Assembly (NCBI GenBank): GCA_902783625.1
Contig: CACZRN010000065.1
Span: 1-52,626 of the forward strand
Length of the DNA: 52,626 nt
Direction of reading: 5' to 3'
Origin: an uncultured Prevotellaceae bacterium
Lineage (GTDB): Bacteria; Bacteroidota; Bacteroidia; Bacteroidales; Bacteroidaceae
Position 1 is the first letter of the stretch. Every line of letters begins with the position of its first letter. Positions 1-10,143 of this stretch are shown piece after piece. The notes below the pieces were generated by a model. It searched no databases, had not been told where the DNA came from, and saw only the letters and a list, made by a program, of their open reading frames with translations. The translations under genes and the position numbers were made by a program.

Positions 1-267
1 CGATTCACGTGTAGCAGCAGCATCTTTAAGTATCTGCGCCTGCTTCTCACGTGCCTGTTGCAGAATGGATTCACTTTCTTCTTGAATGCCAGCGAGCTTT
101 TCATTTGCTTCATGGGCTTTACGAAGACTCTCATCAATAAAAGCCTTACGCTCGTTAATCATATTAACGATAGCCGGGAAGCCCCATTTCCACAGGATGC
201 CGAGCACAACCAAAAAGGTCAGCGACATCCAGAAAAGCAAGCCAGTGCTAGGAATCAATAAATCCAT
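1..267 (-). CDS. atpF: F0F1 ATP synthase subunit b, 3' end cut by window edge
   Basis: Subunit b forms the peripheral stalk that holds the F1 head against the membrane motor. The visible 89 residues start MDLLIPSTGLLFW, pass through one hydrophobic membrane segment (about residues 8-28) and enter a charged helical stretch (ERKAFIDESLRKAHEANEKL) typical of the b-subunit dimerisation helix. The gene lies 12 nt after atpE in the same direction, the expected order E-F in Bacteroidales atp operons. The C-terminal half lies outside the window. Identity rests on the N-terminal pattern and on position. Confidence 0.93.
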   Translation of the reverse strand, partial: MDLLIPSTGLLFWMSLTFLVVLGILWKWGFPAIVNMINERKAFIDESLRKAHEANEKLAGIQEESESILQQAREKQAQILKDAAATRES

Positions 268-279
268 AAATTGACTTTT

Positions 280-528
280 TTAGCCCATGCACATGAATGC
301 GACCACAATTGCGAACAGAGCAGCACCTTCAATAAGTGCGGCAGCAACAATCATATTGATAAAAAGCTTGTTCATCACTTCTGGCTGGCGAGCCATTGCG
401 TCCATTGCGGCACCACCAATCTTGCCAATACCAATACCTGCAGCAATTGCACCAATACCTGCGCCGATAGCAGCGCCAAACTTTGCGAGACCTGCTGCAG
501 CTTCTGCAGCTAATAACATTGAAATCAT
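280..528 (-). CDS. atpE: F0F1 ATP synthase subunit c
   Basis: This 82-residue proteolipid forms the rotor ring of the ATP synthase. Two membrane hairpin helices are separated by the polar loop ARQPE (about residues 46-50). The first helix has the glycine-rich packing pattern GAGIGAIAAGIGIG, and the second carries the ion-binding carboxylate Glu67 in LIEGAALF. The residue after Glu67 is glycine and I see no Gln in helix 1 like that of Na+-binding rings, so H+ coupling is the simpler inference. Translation could start at Met1 or Met4. It lies between atpB and atpF. Confidence 0.96.
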   Translation of the reverse strand: MISMLLAAEAAAGLAKFGAAIGAGIGAIAAGIGIGKIGGAAMDAMARQPEVMNKLFINMIVAAALIEGAALFAIVVAFMCMG

Positions 529-571
529 AATCTTTTGTTTTTAATTTATTTTTATAATATTGTTTTATTAC

Positions 572-1645
572 TTATTTTTCTTCTCCTTCGGGTTGCATAC
601 GAGCCAAACCTATGAAAATTGAACTCAACATGGTAAATACCATCGCCTGAATAAAACATACCAAGACCTCAAGCAACATCATGAATATGCTCATGAATAT
701 GCTTAATGCAGTCATTCCTGCGAAAATATGCATAGCTTTACCTGCCATCAGGAATATTATACATGTCAACGCCACAGCAATGGCATGACCAGCCATCATA
801 TTGGCAAAAAGTCGAATCATGAGAGCAAACGGCTTTGTGAATATTCCTATGAACTCAATTAAAGGAATCAAAGGGATGGGAGCCTTTAGCCATACTGGAA
901 CTTCTCCCCAGAAAATATCTTTCCAATAATGCTTTGTACCACTAAACTGTGTAACAATGAATGTACATAATGCGAGGAAGAATGTTATTGCAATATTTCC
1001 CGTTACATTTCCACTTCCAGGAGGGAATGGCATGAGTCCCATGATATTACAAGTGAAGATAAAGAAGAAGCATGTGAGCAGATAAGGCACATATTTCTCA
1101 TATCCCTCGCCCACTCCAGGCTTTATTATGTTGTCGATCACATAAGATACAAGCATCTCAATAAAACCGACAAATCCTTTTGGTGCCTCATCTTCTGCCT
1201 TACGATGTTTATACCAACGTGCGCTAAACAATATGCATGCAAGCAGTATTAACACATCTATCCACATGGTAGCAACCGTCTTCGTAATTGATATATCAAA
1301 CGGTTTCTTTATCTCATTGCCCACTTTCTCTATAATCTTACCTGCATTCTCTCCAGTTGTGGCAATATAGAGATTGTATGGACCTGCCTTCAATCCTTCT
1401 GCATCGGCATGATGTGAGAAACGGTTGCTGCTGAACACATGCCATCCTGTAGTACTCTTCACAATGATAGGCAACGGGATGGTAATCGACTTGTCACCGA
1501 TATCAGTGACATGCCAAATGTGTGAGTCCTTGATATGCTCAATTACTATCTCGCTTGTATTTATGCTTTCTTCTCCTCTCGCCACTGTAGGCAGAAGGAA
1601 AAGAAGCATAGTTAACAAGCTAAGAATATTTCTTGAATATCTCAT
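572..1645 (-). CDS. atpB: F0F1 ATP synthase subunit a
   Basis: Subunit a is the stator channel that passes ions to the c-ring. The 357-residue protein has an N-terminal signal-like helix followed by about 100 extra soluble residues before the membrane domain, an arrangement I associate with Bacteroidetes (E. coli subunit a is about 271 residues). The essential arginine is in MIRLFANMMAGH near residue 270. Its ATG overlaps the stop of the upstream small membrane gene by 4 nt (1642-1645), which implies translational coupling. The end is MQPEGEEK. Confidence 0.95.
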   Translation of the reverse strand: MRYSRNILSLLTMLLFLLPTVARGEESINTSEIVIEHIKDSHIWHVTDIGDKSITIPLPIIVKSTTGWHVFSSNRFSHHADAEGLKAGPYNLYIATTGENAGKIIEKVGNEIKKPFDISITKTVATMWIDVLILLACILFSARWYKHRKAEDEAPKGFVGFIEMLVSYVIDNIIKPGVGEGYEKYVPYLLTCFFFIFTCNIMGLMPFPPGSGNVTGNIAITFFLALCTFIVTQFSGTKHYWKDIFWGEVPVWLKAPIPLIPLIEFIGIFTKPFALMIRLFANMMAGHAIAVALTCIIFLMAGKAMHIFAGMTALSIFMSIFMMLLEVLVCFIQAMVFTMLSSIFIGLARMQPEGEEK

Positions 1646-1923
1646 TTGTGTTTATATATTATTGTAAGCATTATGGCCATCATAATCAAATACTCCACCA
1701 AGAATATCAATGCAAACGTAATTGCATGATGTCGGTCTTCGGTCAGAAGCGTATGAGCGAATGCTATTAATGCAACCAAAGTGAAACGAACGACTGACAT
1801 TATTAAATAGTAATGCACTTGGTAATCTTTCTTGTGTCGCTTTACGACATTCAATCCGGCGATTGTAATGTATCCGATTACGACATAGAAAAGGATTGTA
1901 AGCACATATTCTATTGCTGTCAT
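1642..1923 (-). CDS. Small membrane protein of the atp operon (AtpI-like position)
   Basis: A 93-residue protein with three to four predicted membrane segments (about residues 5-23, 36-60, 68-90). It sits between atpC and atpB, overlapping atpB by 4 nt. In other phyla this slot holds AtpI, which helps assemble the c-ring or carries Mg2+. I cannot see a clear AtpI motif, so the assignment rests on size, topology and position only. Translational coupling to atpB suggests a role in F0 assembly (inference). Confidence 0.8.
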   Translation of the reverse strand: MTAIEYVLTILFYVVIGYITIAGLNVVKRHKKDYQVHYYLIMSVVRFTLVALIAFAHTLLTEDRHHAITFALIFLVEYLIMMAIMLTIIYKHK

Positions 1924-1929
1924 TATTGT

Positions 1930-2175
1930 CTAATCTACTTCAATGCAAATTGTTACCTTATTCTTTACTACTTCTACAAATCCGCCAAGAATCGGCAGTT
2001 GATGCTTTCCATCGTCGCATGTATATTCTACTACGCCCTTTTCGAGCGAGGAGATAATGGGAGCATGGTCTTTCAATATTTCAAATGCGCCCAACGTACC
2101 TGGGACAGAGACGATTTCGGCATTTCCTTCGTACTCGATTTTCTCTGGGGATACTATTTTCAGATTCAGTGCCAT
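1930..2175 (-). CDS. atpC: F0F1 ATP synthase epsilon subunit (N-terminal domain only)
   Basis: This 81-residue protein matches the beta-sandwich domain of the epsilon subunit of the F1 central stalk: LKIVSPEKIEYEG at the start, then VPGTLGAFEILKDHAPIIS, the classic epsilon motif. It lacks the C-terminal helical hairpin (full-length epsilon is about 130-140 residues), which in other bacteria inhibits ATP hydrolysis. Short epsilon proteins are common in this phylum as far as I recall. It follows atpD by 12 nt. Confidence 0.94.
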   Translation of the reverse strand: MALNLKIVSPEKIEYEGNAEIVSVPGTLGAFEILKDHAPIISSLEKGVVEYTCDDGKHQLPILGGFVEVVKNKVTICIEVD

Positions 2176-2187
2176 AGCTATTATATA

Positions 2188-3726
<1,539 letters not shown>

Positions 3727-3757
3727 TTAAGTATTATTCCTTTTCTGTTTAGGTTTG

Positions 3758-3789
3758 CAAAGATAACTAATTAAATTGGAAGAGGCAAA
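3758..3789 (-). promoter_or_regulatory. Promoter of the ATP synthase operon
   Basis: On the minus strand TATCTTTG (3765-3758) is preceded after 20 nt by TTTG (3789-3786). This fits the Bacteroidetes -7/-33 promoter. It lies 44 nt before the atpD start codon. Confidence 0.85.
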
Positions 3790-3819
3790 CTTTAGTTTAA
3801 TTAAAATCGCAAAGCTTTT

Positions 3820-4797
3820 TTATATACTCAGTTCGTCGAGCACTTTTATAAGTTTACGATCGAATGGCTTATCGCTCCTAATTGCCTCACTCAATGGCAC
3901 ATACACTATTTCGTTGTGTCTCACACCCACCATTATGTTTCTCTGCCCCTGCATGATTGCCTCTATTGCTGCTACACCAGTGCGCGAAGCCAATATTCTA
4001 TCGTGCGCCGTTGGACGTCCGCCACGCTGAAGATGTCCGAGTATAGACACTCTCACATCAAACTGGGGAAACTCTTTCCTCACACGCTCAGCATAGTACA
4101 TAGCACCACACTTTGGACTTTCTGAGACTATTACTATGCAACTCTTCTTCGATTTGCGTATACCACGCTCCATGAATCGTGCCAACTGGTCGACATTAGT
4201 AGAATCTTCGGGAATGATAGCTGCCTCGGCACCGCATGCTATAGCGCTGTTCTGAGCAAGGAACCCGGCATCGCGCCCCATCACTTCGACAAAGAAAATG
4301 CGCTCGTGGCTTTGAGCAGTGTCACGAATACGGTCGACACACTCCATGATAGTGTTCAGTGTGGTGTCGTATCCTATTGTCGAATCGGTGCCATACAAGT
4401 CGTTGTCGATGGTACCGGGCAATCCTACACAACACACATCATACTCTTGGGCGAAGCGCATGGCACCTGTCAGCGAGCCATTACCACCGATTACCACCAG
4501 AGCATCGATTTCGTGCTTGCGCATATTCTCGTATGCCTTTTTCATGCCCTCATCTGTCTGGAACTCACGCGAGCGTGCGGTCTTCAATATTGTTCCGCCC
4601 GACATGATGATGCCACTTACGTTTTCAGTAGTGAATGTATCTATTTCGCCGTTTATCAAACCATCATATCCACGATAGATGCCTTTCATGTTGAATCCGT
4701 TGCAAATGCCCGAACGCGTCACGGCACGTATAGCTGCATTCATACCAGGGGCATCACCGCCTGATGTGAGGATTCCTATTGTCTTAATCTTTGCCAT
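3820..4797 (-). CDS. pfkA: 6-phosphofructokinase, PfkA family
   Basis: Phosphorylates fructose 6-phosphate to fructose 1,6-bisphosphate, the committed step of glycolysis; cytosolic tetramer. Length 325 is normal for PfkA. Visible motifs are [12 protein letters not shown] at the N-terminus, PGTIDND with the catalytic Asp, MGRDAGFLA, and [14 protein letters not shown] for sugar-phosphate binding. The nucleotide loop reads GGNGS where E. coli has GGDGS, so the Mg/ATP-contacting Asp103 equivalent is Asn; the Gly that marks ATP rather than PPi use is kept. No own promoter is evident in the 49-nt gap to nhaD, so readthrough from nhaD is likely. Confidence 0.94.
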   Translation of the reverse strand: MAKIKTIGILTSGGDAPGMNAAIRAVTRSGICNGFNMKGIYRGYDGLINGEIDTFTTENVSGIIMSGGTILKTARSREFQTDEGMKKAYENMRKHEIDALVVIGGNGSLTGAMRFAQEYDVCCVGLPGTIDNDLYGTDSTIGYDTTLNTIMECVDRIRDTAQSHERIFFVEVMGRDAGFLAQNSAIACGAEAAIIPEDSTNVDQLARFMERGIRKSKKSCIVIVSESPKCGAMYYAERVRKEFPQFDVRVSILGHLQRGGRPTAHDRILASRTGVAAIEAIMQGQRNIMVGVRHNEIVYVPLSEAIRSDKPFDRKLIKVLDELSI

Positions 4798-4846
4798 CTA
4801 TTTTTAATTGAAATAATCTATTTCTGAGTTGTCAGCATATTGCTTT

Positions 4847-6241
4847 TCACACGAACATCAGCAGTGTACCGCCAAGGAGTCCACCGAGGAGTGCTTTCCA
4901 TCCGATATTCTTCAGGTACCACCCCACGTGTATGCGCTCCGATTTCATAAGTGCTATTCCGCTCATCGAACCTATGCAAAGGATGTTTCCACCCACCACT
5001 GAGGCGTACACCACAATCTTCCAGAAGTCGGCATCGACAGCTGAAGCGGCAGTGATACCGTCGCCAAGCTTCACCATTCCATCGGGCGAGAAGACATCGC
5101 TGAACGAGAAAACGCTCATTGCCGTAACGAAATTGTCGAGCACGGTGCTCATCAATGCCGTGAATCCGCTTACCACGCAGATGTTGCTCACGGTGGTATA
5201 TTCCATCTTCTCAGCTATCCAAGCCACCACACCCGTTTCGTTGACGACACCGATGACGAGCATGACACCCATCACATAGAGTATCATCTGAATGGTACCG
5301 TATTGCAATGCCGTGGGTGTGCGGCGCATCATCATGTAATCCGACGACTTCAAACGGTGGTTCATCAGTTCGTCGACGATCCAAAGCACTGACAGTACAC
5401 ATAATGCGCCGAGGAACGGGCTGAGCTTGGTAATGTTATGGAACGAAGGTATAAACCACAGTCCTCCAAATCCCACAAAGAGCATCGTCAGCCTCTGCCA
5501 AGGTTTCAGACGGGTGTCGTCGCCGCGATAAGGCATTATTATCCTCTCGTGGTCGATGCGCTCGGGCAACATTCTACCGACGAGCCAAATGGTGATAACC
5601 CATGCGACGATACACGGAAGCAGAAGCGTCATCGAATAACCAGTAGCAGTGACGTACTCCATATTCCAAAGCACCAGTCCTATCGGCTCGCCTATCACCG
5701 TGACGGCACCGCCATAGTTGGCCGACAGTATGACAGCTGCGCCGAATATCATACGCTGCTTGCGATTGGGAATCACGCCATGTATCATTGTAAGCATCAT
5801 CACACTGGTGGTGAGGTTGTCGAGATTGGCTGAGATGAGGAAAGTAACCGAAGAAACTATCCACAACAGTCGTCGGCTCTTGCGCGTTTGAAGCAGTTGG
5901 GTGACGAAGTCGAAACAACCGTTATTGTTGAGTATCTCAACTATCGTCATCGTTGCAAGCAGGAAGACGGCTATCTCGCACGCCCTGCCTACATATTTTA
6001 TAAAAATCTCTTGAGCAATAAACTGCTTCACAAGCGAGCTCGATGGTGCCTGCCCTCCGAGAAAGCCAGAATACTCTGCCCCGTGGAAGGACGATACATA
6101 GTCGCTGCCGTAGCTGATATATAGCACCCAACAAACGGTGCCGGCAAAGATTGCCACGGCCGACTTGTTTATCTTTGTGAAGCTCTCCGTGGCTATAAGC
6201 ACGTAGCTCACAAGCAATATGAAAAGGATTATCAACGACAT
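4847..6241 (-). CDS. nhaD: NhaD-type Na+/H+ antiporter
   Basis: A 464-residue membrane protein with about 12-13 hydrophobic segments. It resembles the NhaD branch of the ion transporter superfamily (related to ArsB/DASS): FLISANLDNLTTSVMMLTM and SANYGGAVTVIGEPIGLVLW are typical, with Asn/Asp residues in membrane helices, and STVLDNFVTAMSVFS repeats the motif in the second half. It exchanges Na+ or Li+ for H+ in the inner membrane (family knowledge). It has its own promoter and lies directly upstream of pfkA. Confidence 0.88.
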   Translation of the reverse strand: MSLIILFILLVSYVLIATESFTKINKSAVAIFAGTVCWVLYISYGSDYVSSFHGAEYSGFLGGQAPSSSLVKQFIAQEIFIKYVGRACEIAVFLLATMTIVEILNNNGCFDFVTQLLQTRKSRRLLWIVSSVTFLISANLDNLTTSVMMLTMIHGVIPNRKQRMIFGAAVILSANYGGAVTVIGEPIGLVLWNMEYVTATGYSMTLLLPCIVAWVITIWLVGRMLPERIDHERIIMPYRGDDTRLKPWQRLTMLFVGFGGLWFIPSFHNITKLSPFLGALCVLSVLWIVDELMNHRLKSSDYMMMRRTPTALQYGTIQMILYVMGVMLVIGVVNETGVVAWIAEKMEYTTVSNICVVSGFTALMSTVLDNFVTAMSVFSFSDVFSPDGMVKLGDGITAASAVDADFWKIVVYASVVGGNILCIGSMSGIALMKSERIHVGWYLKNIGWKALLGGLLGGTLLMFV

Positions 6242-6280
6242 ATTGAGCGATGATTTTCTACTCTTTTATCTTCTTTCTTG

Positions 6281-6312
6281 CAAAGGTAATACAAAAGTAT
6301 GAAACATGCAAA
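6281..6312 (-). promoter_or_regulatory. Promoter of nhaD
   Basis: Minus-strand TACCTTTG (6288-6281), 20-nt spacer, TTTG (6312-6309). The -7 box is 40 nt before the nhaD start codon. Confidence 0.82.
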
Positions 6313-6460
6313 CTCACTTAGCTTTTTTACAATCTTTTTTCTTAAATAAAACGCAGATTGTGGAGTTTGGAACAGAAAAGCGGAGAACTGAAGACAATAA
6401 AAACAAGAAATGAAGTCAGGAAAGACATGAAAAAAAAGTGGAAATATCGCCTGCTTTCAT

Positions 6461-6545
6461 TAAAGAGGCTCTTAGGCGCAGGATAGAGGCTCTTAAGCAA
6501 AGGATAAAAGGCTCTTAAGTGCGGGTTAAGAGGCCCTTTAATAAG
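6461..6545. repeat. 22-bp phased palindromic array, locus A
   Basis: Four units with a GGCTCTTA-like core begin at 6467, 6488, 6510 and 6532 (periods 21, 22, 22). They form the family described in the findings. This lies in the 338-bp gap between the wzx stop and nhaD, about 150 bp upstream of the nhaD promoter. Apart from the nhaD promoter and this array I see nothing else in the gap, which is otherwise A-rich. Confidence 0.8.
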
Positions 6546-6579
6546 ATAAAGAAAATCAGTGGGTTACAAAGGTGGAATA

Positions 6580-8067
6580 TTACTTCTTGCTTGAGTCGCT
6601 ACGCGAATACTTCTCCTTCAGCGTTGAAAGCGACAACACAAGGCTCAGCAAGAAGAGCGACGTACCTGCCACCCAATAGAGCCCCGTTGGTTCGTTGAGG
6701 GCAACATAATAAGCAGCGGCAATAATAAGCAGATGGATGAGCAGATAGCGCATCACGGCATTCGAAGGTCGGTAGCCGTAGAAATAGTTTGAGAAGAACA
6801 TCACGAAGACGCACTCTACAAACGATGAAATGGCAATGCCTATGCCAGCGCCAAGAAGACCATGAAGAGAATATCCCCCGACGACTCCCCCGACAAGCAT
6901 AAGTGCCGCGATAAACTCCTGAAAGAAATATTTCATCGAGTCGCCACGACTTAACGGAATGTACTCAATCGGCAGGTAAACCCCGCGGAAAATCATGCCC
7001 AGGGCGGCTATCTGCGACATACCGATAACGGCATTGAACTCCGACGAGAACAACAGCGGCAATATAATGGGCATTCCGAAGATGAGGAATACGAGCATCG
7101 GCGATACGATAAGTACCGACACTTCAATCTGGCGATTGACGAGAGCGCTGAGCAATGCACCGCGTGTGGGTGCCGACGACAGACGCGGATAGTAGTCGGA
7201 TTCCATCGCAGAGAACACGGTGCTGGCGTAAATCACCGAGATGACATACCCTGCATTATAAAGCCCTAGGTCAACCTGCGACGAGTAGTTGATGAAAGCG
7301 CGTATGATAAAGTCGGCTCCACTTGCCATCACAGTGGCGAGCACAAACGACATTCCCAGCTTAACCATCGCCGAACCAGCCGACAACTGACGGCTCCTGA
7401 GTTGCAAGCGATACGGCAATATGCGAGATGAATAGTGAAAGGCAATCAGAAATTGCGACAATGCAATAAGGAAGAGCACGGGCACGATACCACTGATGTT
7501 GTATTGCATGTAGATGGGCACGCTTATGATCAACGAAAACAACACTCCGTAGATTGAAATCTTCGCCAAGTCCATCAGCTGCCGCGTGCCTTTAAGTATG
7601 GCAAGCTCACCTCCCAAGAGTGCGGTGAGTGCAACCACAGGCGAGAGAAGAACGAAGTGGAGGGTGTGGTTACCCCAATCGAAGGTAATGCTGTTGAGCA
7701 GAGGACTGAACAACGCACAAGCTATCATTCCGATGACAGCTCCTACGAAGCACCAGGAGCGCACTTGTGTAGCCGCACGCTCAAGAGTGGCTTGGTCACC
7801 CTCTTCGTAAGCTTTCGACACATCTTTCACCGCACTCATGGCAATGCCGAGATTGGTGATGTCGCCCACAAACTTGATGGTAGAGTTGAAAAGCGACACC
7901 ATTCCCACACCAACGGGGCCGAGAAGCACAGCCACAATCTTCGTGCGGACAATGTTCACAAGAATGCCTATCGCCTGAACACTGCCGAAAAGACCGGTAT
8001 ACTTCAGTATGTGAGAGTAACTTGAGTCGGTTTTCTTTGATACCATATTCTTATAACGCAGTTTCAA
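6580..8067 (-). CDS. Wzx-like O-antigen/polysaccharide flippase
   Basis: A 495-residue polytopic membrane protein with about 12 segments. The N-terminal pattern (SHILKYTGLFGSVQAI, TKIVAVLLGPVGVG, ITNLGIAMSAVKDVS) is that of polysaccharide flippases of the MATE/MOP superfamily, which turn undecaprenyl-linked oligosaccharide units to the periplasmic face. The start could be Met1 (8067) or Met8 (8046, MVSKKTDSS); a TAATTTTG box at 8101-8094 permits both. Divergent glycosyltransferase genes begin next to it, so a shared role in O-antigen or capsule assembly is likely. No Wzy polymerase is in the window. Confidence 0.88.
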   Translation of the reverse strand: MKLRYKNMVSKKTDSSYSHILKYTGLFGSVQAIGILVNIVRTKIVAVLLGPVGVGMVSLFNSTIKFVGDITNLGIAMSAVKDVSKAYEEGDQATLERAATQVRSWCFVGAVIGMIACALFSPLLNSITFDWGNHTLHFVLLSPVVALTALLGGELAILKGTRQLMDLAKISIYGVLFSLIISVPIYMQYNISGIVPVLFLIALSQFLIAFHYSSRILPYRLQLRSRQLSAGSAMVKLGMSFVLATVMASGADFIIRAFINYSSQVDLGLYNAGYVISVIYASTVFSAMESDYYPRLSSAPTRGALLSALVNRQIEVSVLIVSPMLVFLIFGMPIILPLLFSSEFNAVIGMSQIAALGMIFRGVYLPIEYIPLSRGDSMKYFFQEFIAALMLVGGVVGGYSLHGLLGAGIGIAISSFVECVFVMFFSNYFYGYRPSNAVMRYLLIHLLIIAAAYYVALNEPTGLYWVAGTSLFLLSLVLSLSTLKEKYSRSDSSKK

Positions 8068-8093
8068 AAAAAATATTATATAAAAGCTGAAGT

Positions 8094-8101
8094 CAAAATT
8101 A
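8094..8101 (-). promoter_or_regulatory. Likely -7 element for the wzx-like gene
   Basis: Minus-strand TAATTTTG matches TAnnTTTG. No clean TTTG is found at the expected 19-21 nt upstream, so the promoter is weaker or needs help. It is back to back with the divergent glycosyltransferase promoter at 8137-8167. Confidence 0.5.
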
Positions 8102-8136
8102 ACTTAGGGTTAAAGAAATGAAAAACGCAAAAAAAC

Positions 8137-8167
8137 TTTGGTGGAAAATCTTTTATGCTTAACTTTG
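8137..8167 (+). promoter_or_regulatory. Promoter of the GT2 glycosyltransferase pair
   Basis: TTTG (8137-8140), 19-nt spacer, TAACTTTG (8160-8167). It overlaps the upstream in-frame ATG at 8138, which argues that the protein starts at 8195 instead. Confidence 0.85.
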
Positions 8168-8194
8168 CAAGAGCGACTTTCATTCACAAAGCCA

Positions 8195-9151
8195 ATGTCG
8201 AAAAGTTTTTTAGTCAGTTTCATCGTTCCCTATCACAACGAAAAGCGCGAGCTGCTCGTCAGGTGCATCGGTAGCATACTTGCAACCGACTTGCTCGAAT
8301 ATGAGCGCGAAATACTCATCATCGACGACGGATCCGACTCATCTCTCGAGGACGACATCGTCTCTCTCAGCCCAGGGATTAAATATATCCGTCAGGAGAA
8401 TCGTGGGCAGGGCGAAGCACGCAACAGAGGATTGGATGAATGCCAAGGCGAGTATGTACAATTCGTTGATGCCGACGACATGCTCATCGCATCGAGCTAC
8501 AAACACATCGTGCGCCCTCTGCGAGAGGAGAAGCCCGACATGATTGTATTCGACTACACCACTAACGAGAGCAAGACTGATGCTTGCGTAAAGACACGTC
8601 GCACATCGGGCTCGAGAAACATGATCCGGCACAATATCAAGTCGCCCGTATGGGGATACGTCTTCCGTCGCGACATAGTGGATGGCCTTCGCTTTAGCTC
8701 AGACACACTTACCGAAGACGAGGAGTTCACGCCACTGCTTATGTTGCGTGCAAACAAGATGATCGTGACCAACGAAAAGGCATATTTCTACAGAAAGCGC
8801 GAGGAGTCGCTTACCACGACATCTGATTTCAGCAAGAAAGAGAAGCGCCTGAACGACTTCAACAAATCGATAGCGAAGCTTCATGGCATTTCTCAAGGCT
8901 TGGAAGGAGATGAAAGGAAAGCCCTCGTGCGGAGGGTTGAGCAGTTGGCAATGGATTATACGTTCAACACCCTCGCTCTCTACGGCGCTGATGACGTTTT
9001 CAACTCGAAAACAGAAAGTCTAAGGAAAATCGGCTTGTACCCTCTCAAGCTAAGAGCACACACAATAAAATACCTGATTTTTGCCCTTGTCACTCGTACA
9101 TCAACGGGCAGGAGAATGATAAAACATATCATCAAAAACAAGAAAAAATGA
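8195..9151 (+). CDS. Family 2 glycosyltransferase
   Basis: A GT-A fold glycosyltransferase of about 318 residues starting MSKSFLVSFIVPYHNEKREL. Motifs: IIDDGSDS for nucleotide-sugar binding and QFVDADDML, a DxD-type metal site; the intervening GQGEARNRGLDECQGEYVQF is typical of family 2. An in-frame ATG at 8138 lies inside the promoter, so I place the start at 8195. It presumably adds a sugar to an LPS or capsule precursor at the cytoplasmic membrane face; donor and acceptor cannot be read from sequence. Its stop overlaps the next gene's ATG by 4 nt. Confidence 0.9.
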   Translation: MSKSFLVSFIVPYHNEKRELLVRCIGSILATDLLEYEREILIIDDGSDSSLEDDIVSLSPGIKYIRQENRGQGEARNRGLDECQGEYVQFVDADDMLIASSYKHIVRPLREEKPDMIVFDYTTNESKTDACVKTRRTSGSRNMIRHNIKSPVWGYVFRRDIVDGLRFSSDTLTEDEEFTPLLMLRANKMIVTNEKAYFYRKREESLTTTSDFSKKEKRLNDFNKSIAKLHGISQGLEGDERKALVRRVEQLAMDYTFNTLALYGADDVFNSKTESLRKIGLYPLKLRAHTIKYLIFALVTRTSTGRRMIKHIIKNKKK

Positions 9152-10143
9152 TTTCAGTTATCGTCTGCACATACAATCAGCAAAGCACCATCGGGCGCAC
9201 ACTCGAGAGCATCCTCCGTCAGAAGTGCCACATGCCCTTCGAGATTATCATCGGCAACGATGCTTCAACCGACGGCACAGAGAGCGTCTGCCGTGAATAT
9301 GCCGAGCGTTACCCCCAGACGATACGACTATTCAACAACGAGAAAAACAAGGGACTCATTGACAACTACTACGATTGTCTGCTCGAGACACGTGGGGAAT
9401 TCGTCTCCGAGATTGCCGGTGACGACTTCTGGACAGATGATCAGAAGCTTGAGAAAGAGCTTCGAATTCTCGAAGAAAACCCCGATGTCGCCCTCGTACA
9501 CACCAACTGGCAATACTTCGACGAGGCATCCTCGAAGAACAGTCCATCGCCTGTAAAGCGATTTACAAAACCGCTGACCGACGGAAAAGAGATGCTCGAA
9601 GCAATCATCACACAGACACACTCGCCCGTAATACATATGTGCACCGCTATGTATAGGAAAGATATTGTTATTAAAGCATACAAGAACGACACATATCTAT
9701 TTAGAAATAAAGACTTTGGGTGTGAAGACTTGCAGGTTTGCTTTATGTGTGCACAAGAGGGGGAAATAGCTTATATCGACGACGTAACCCTCTCGTATAG
9801 CATTAACAATAATTCGATTTCGGGCAACGACGACTTTGCAAGGCAATTCGACTTCGTACGAAAGACAACATCGCTGAGCAGATACCTCACGAACAAGTAT
9901 TTCCACAACACTTACGCCACAGATGCTTTCTTCGGCAAACGACTCTTCGCCATGTCGATGCACGCATTCAGAGCGCATTCTGTTGAGATGCGCGACAAGG
10001 TGAGAGAGTGCGTAAAGGAATGGGAAATGAAGTTGCCTCTTAAATCGAGGATTGTCGATTTCGTAATGAGCAACAATGCTTTATGGAGGATGGCGCTTGC
10101 CTTCCGCGCGCCTTTCATTTATCTAAAAAAGAAACTCCGCTAA
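9148..10143 (+). CDS. Family 2 glycosyltransferase
   Basis: A 331-residue glycosyltransferase. The start MISVIVCTYNQQSTIGRTLE, IIGNDASTDGT and EIAGDDFWTDDQKL (DxD-like region) match family 2 enzymes of polysaccharide clusters. It is translationally coupled to the previous glycosyltransferase by an ATGA overlap. Its C-terminus is rich in basic and hydrophobic residues and could attach to the membrane. Its stop codon overlaps the stop codon of the convergent GT4 gene, so no space remains for a terminator between them. Confidence 0.9.
   Translation: MISVIVCTYNQQSTIGRTLESILRQKCHMPFEIIIGNDASTDGTESVCREYAERYPQTIRLFNNEKNKGLIDNYYDCLLETRGEFVSEIAGDDFWTDDQKLEKELRILEENPDVALVHTNWQYFDEASSKNSPSPVKRFTKPLTDGKEMLEAIITQTHSPVIHMCTAMYRKDIVIKAYKNDTYLFRNKDFGCEDLQVCFMCAQEGEIAYIDDVTLSYSINNNSISGNDDFARQFDFVRKTTSLSRYLTNKYFHNTYATDAFFGKRLFAMSMHAFRAHSVEMRDKVRECVKEWEMKLPLKSRIVDFVMSNNALWRMALAFRAPFIYLKKKLR

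Noticed and set aside
6461-6545. 22-bp arrays as CRISPR
   Set aside because: Repeats are too short, spacers are not distinct full-length units and no cas genes are present.
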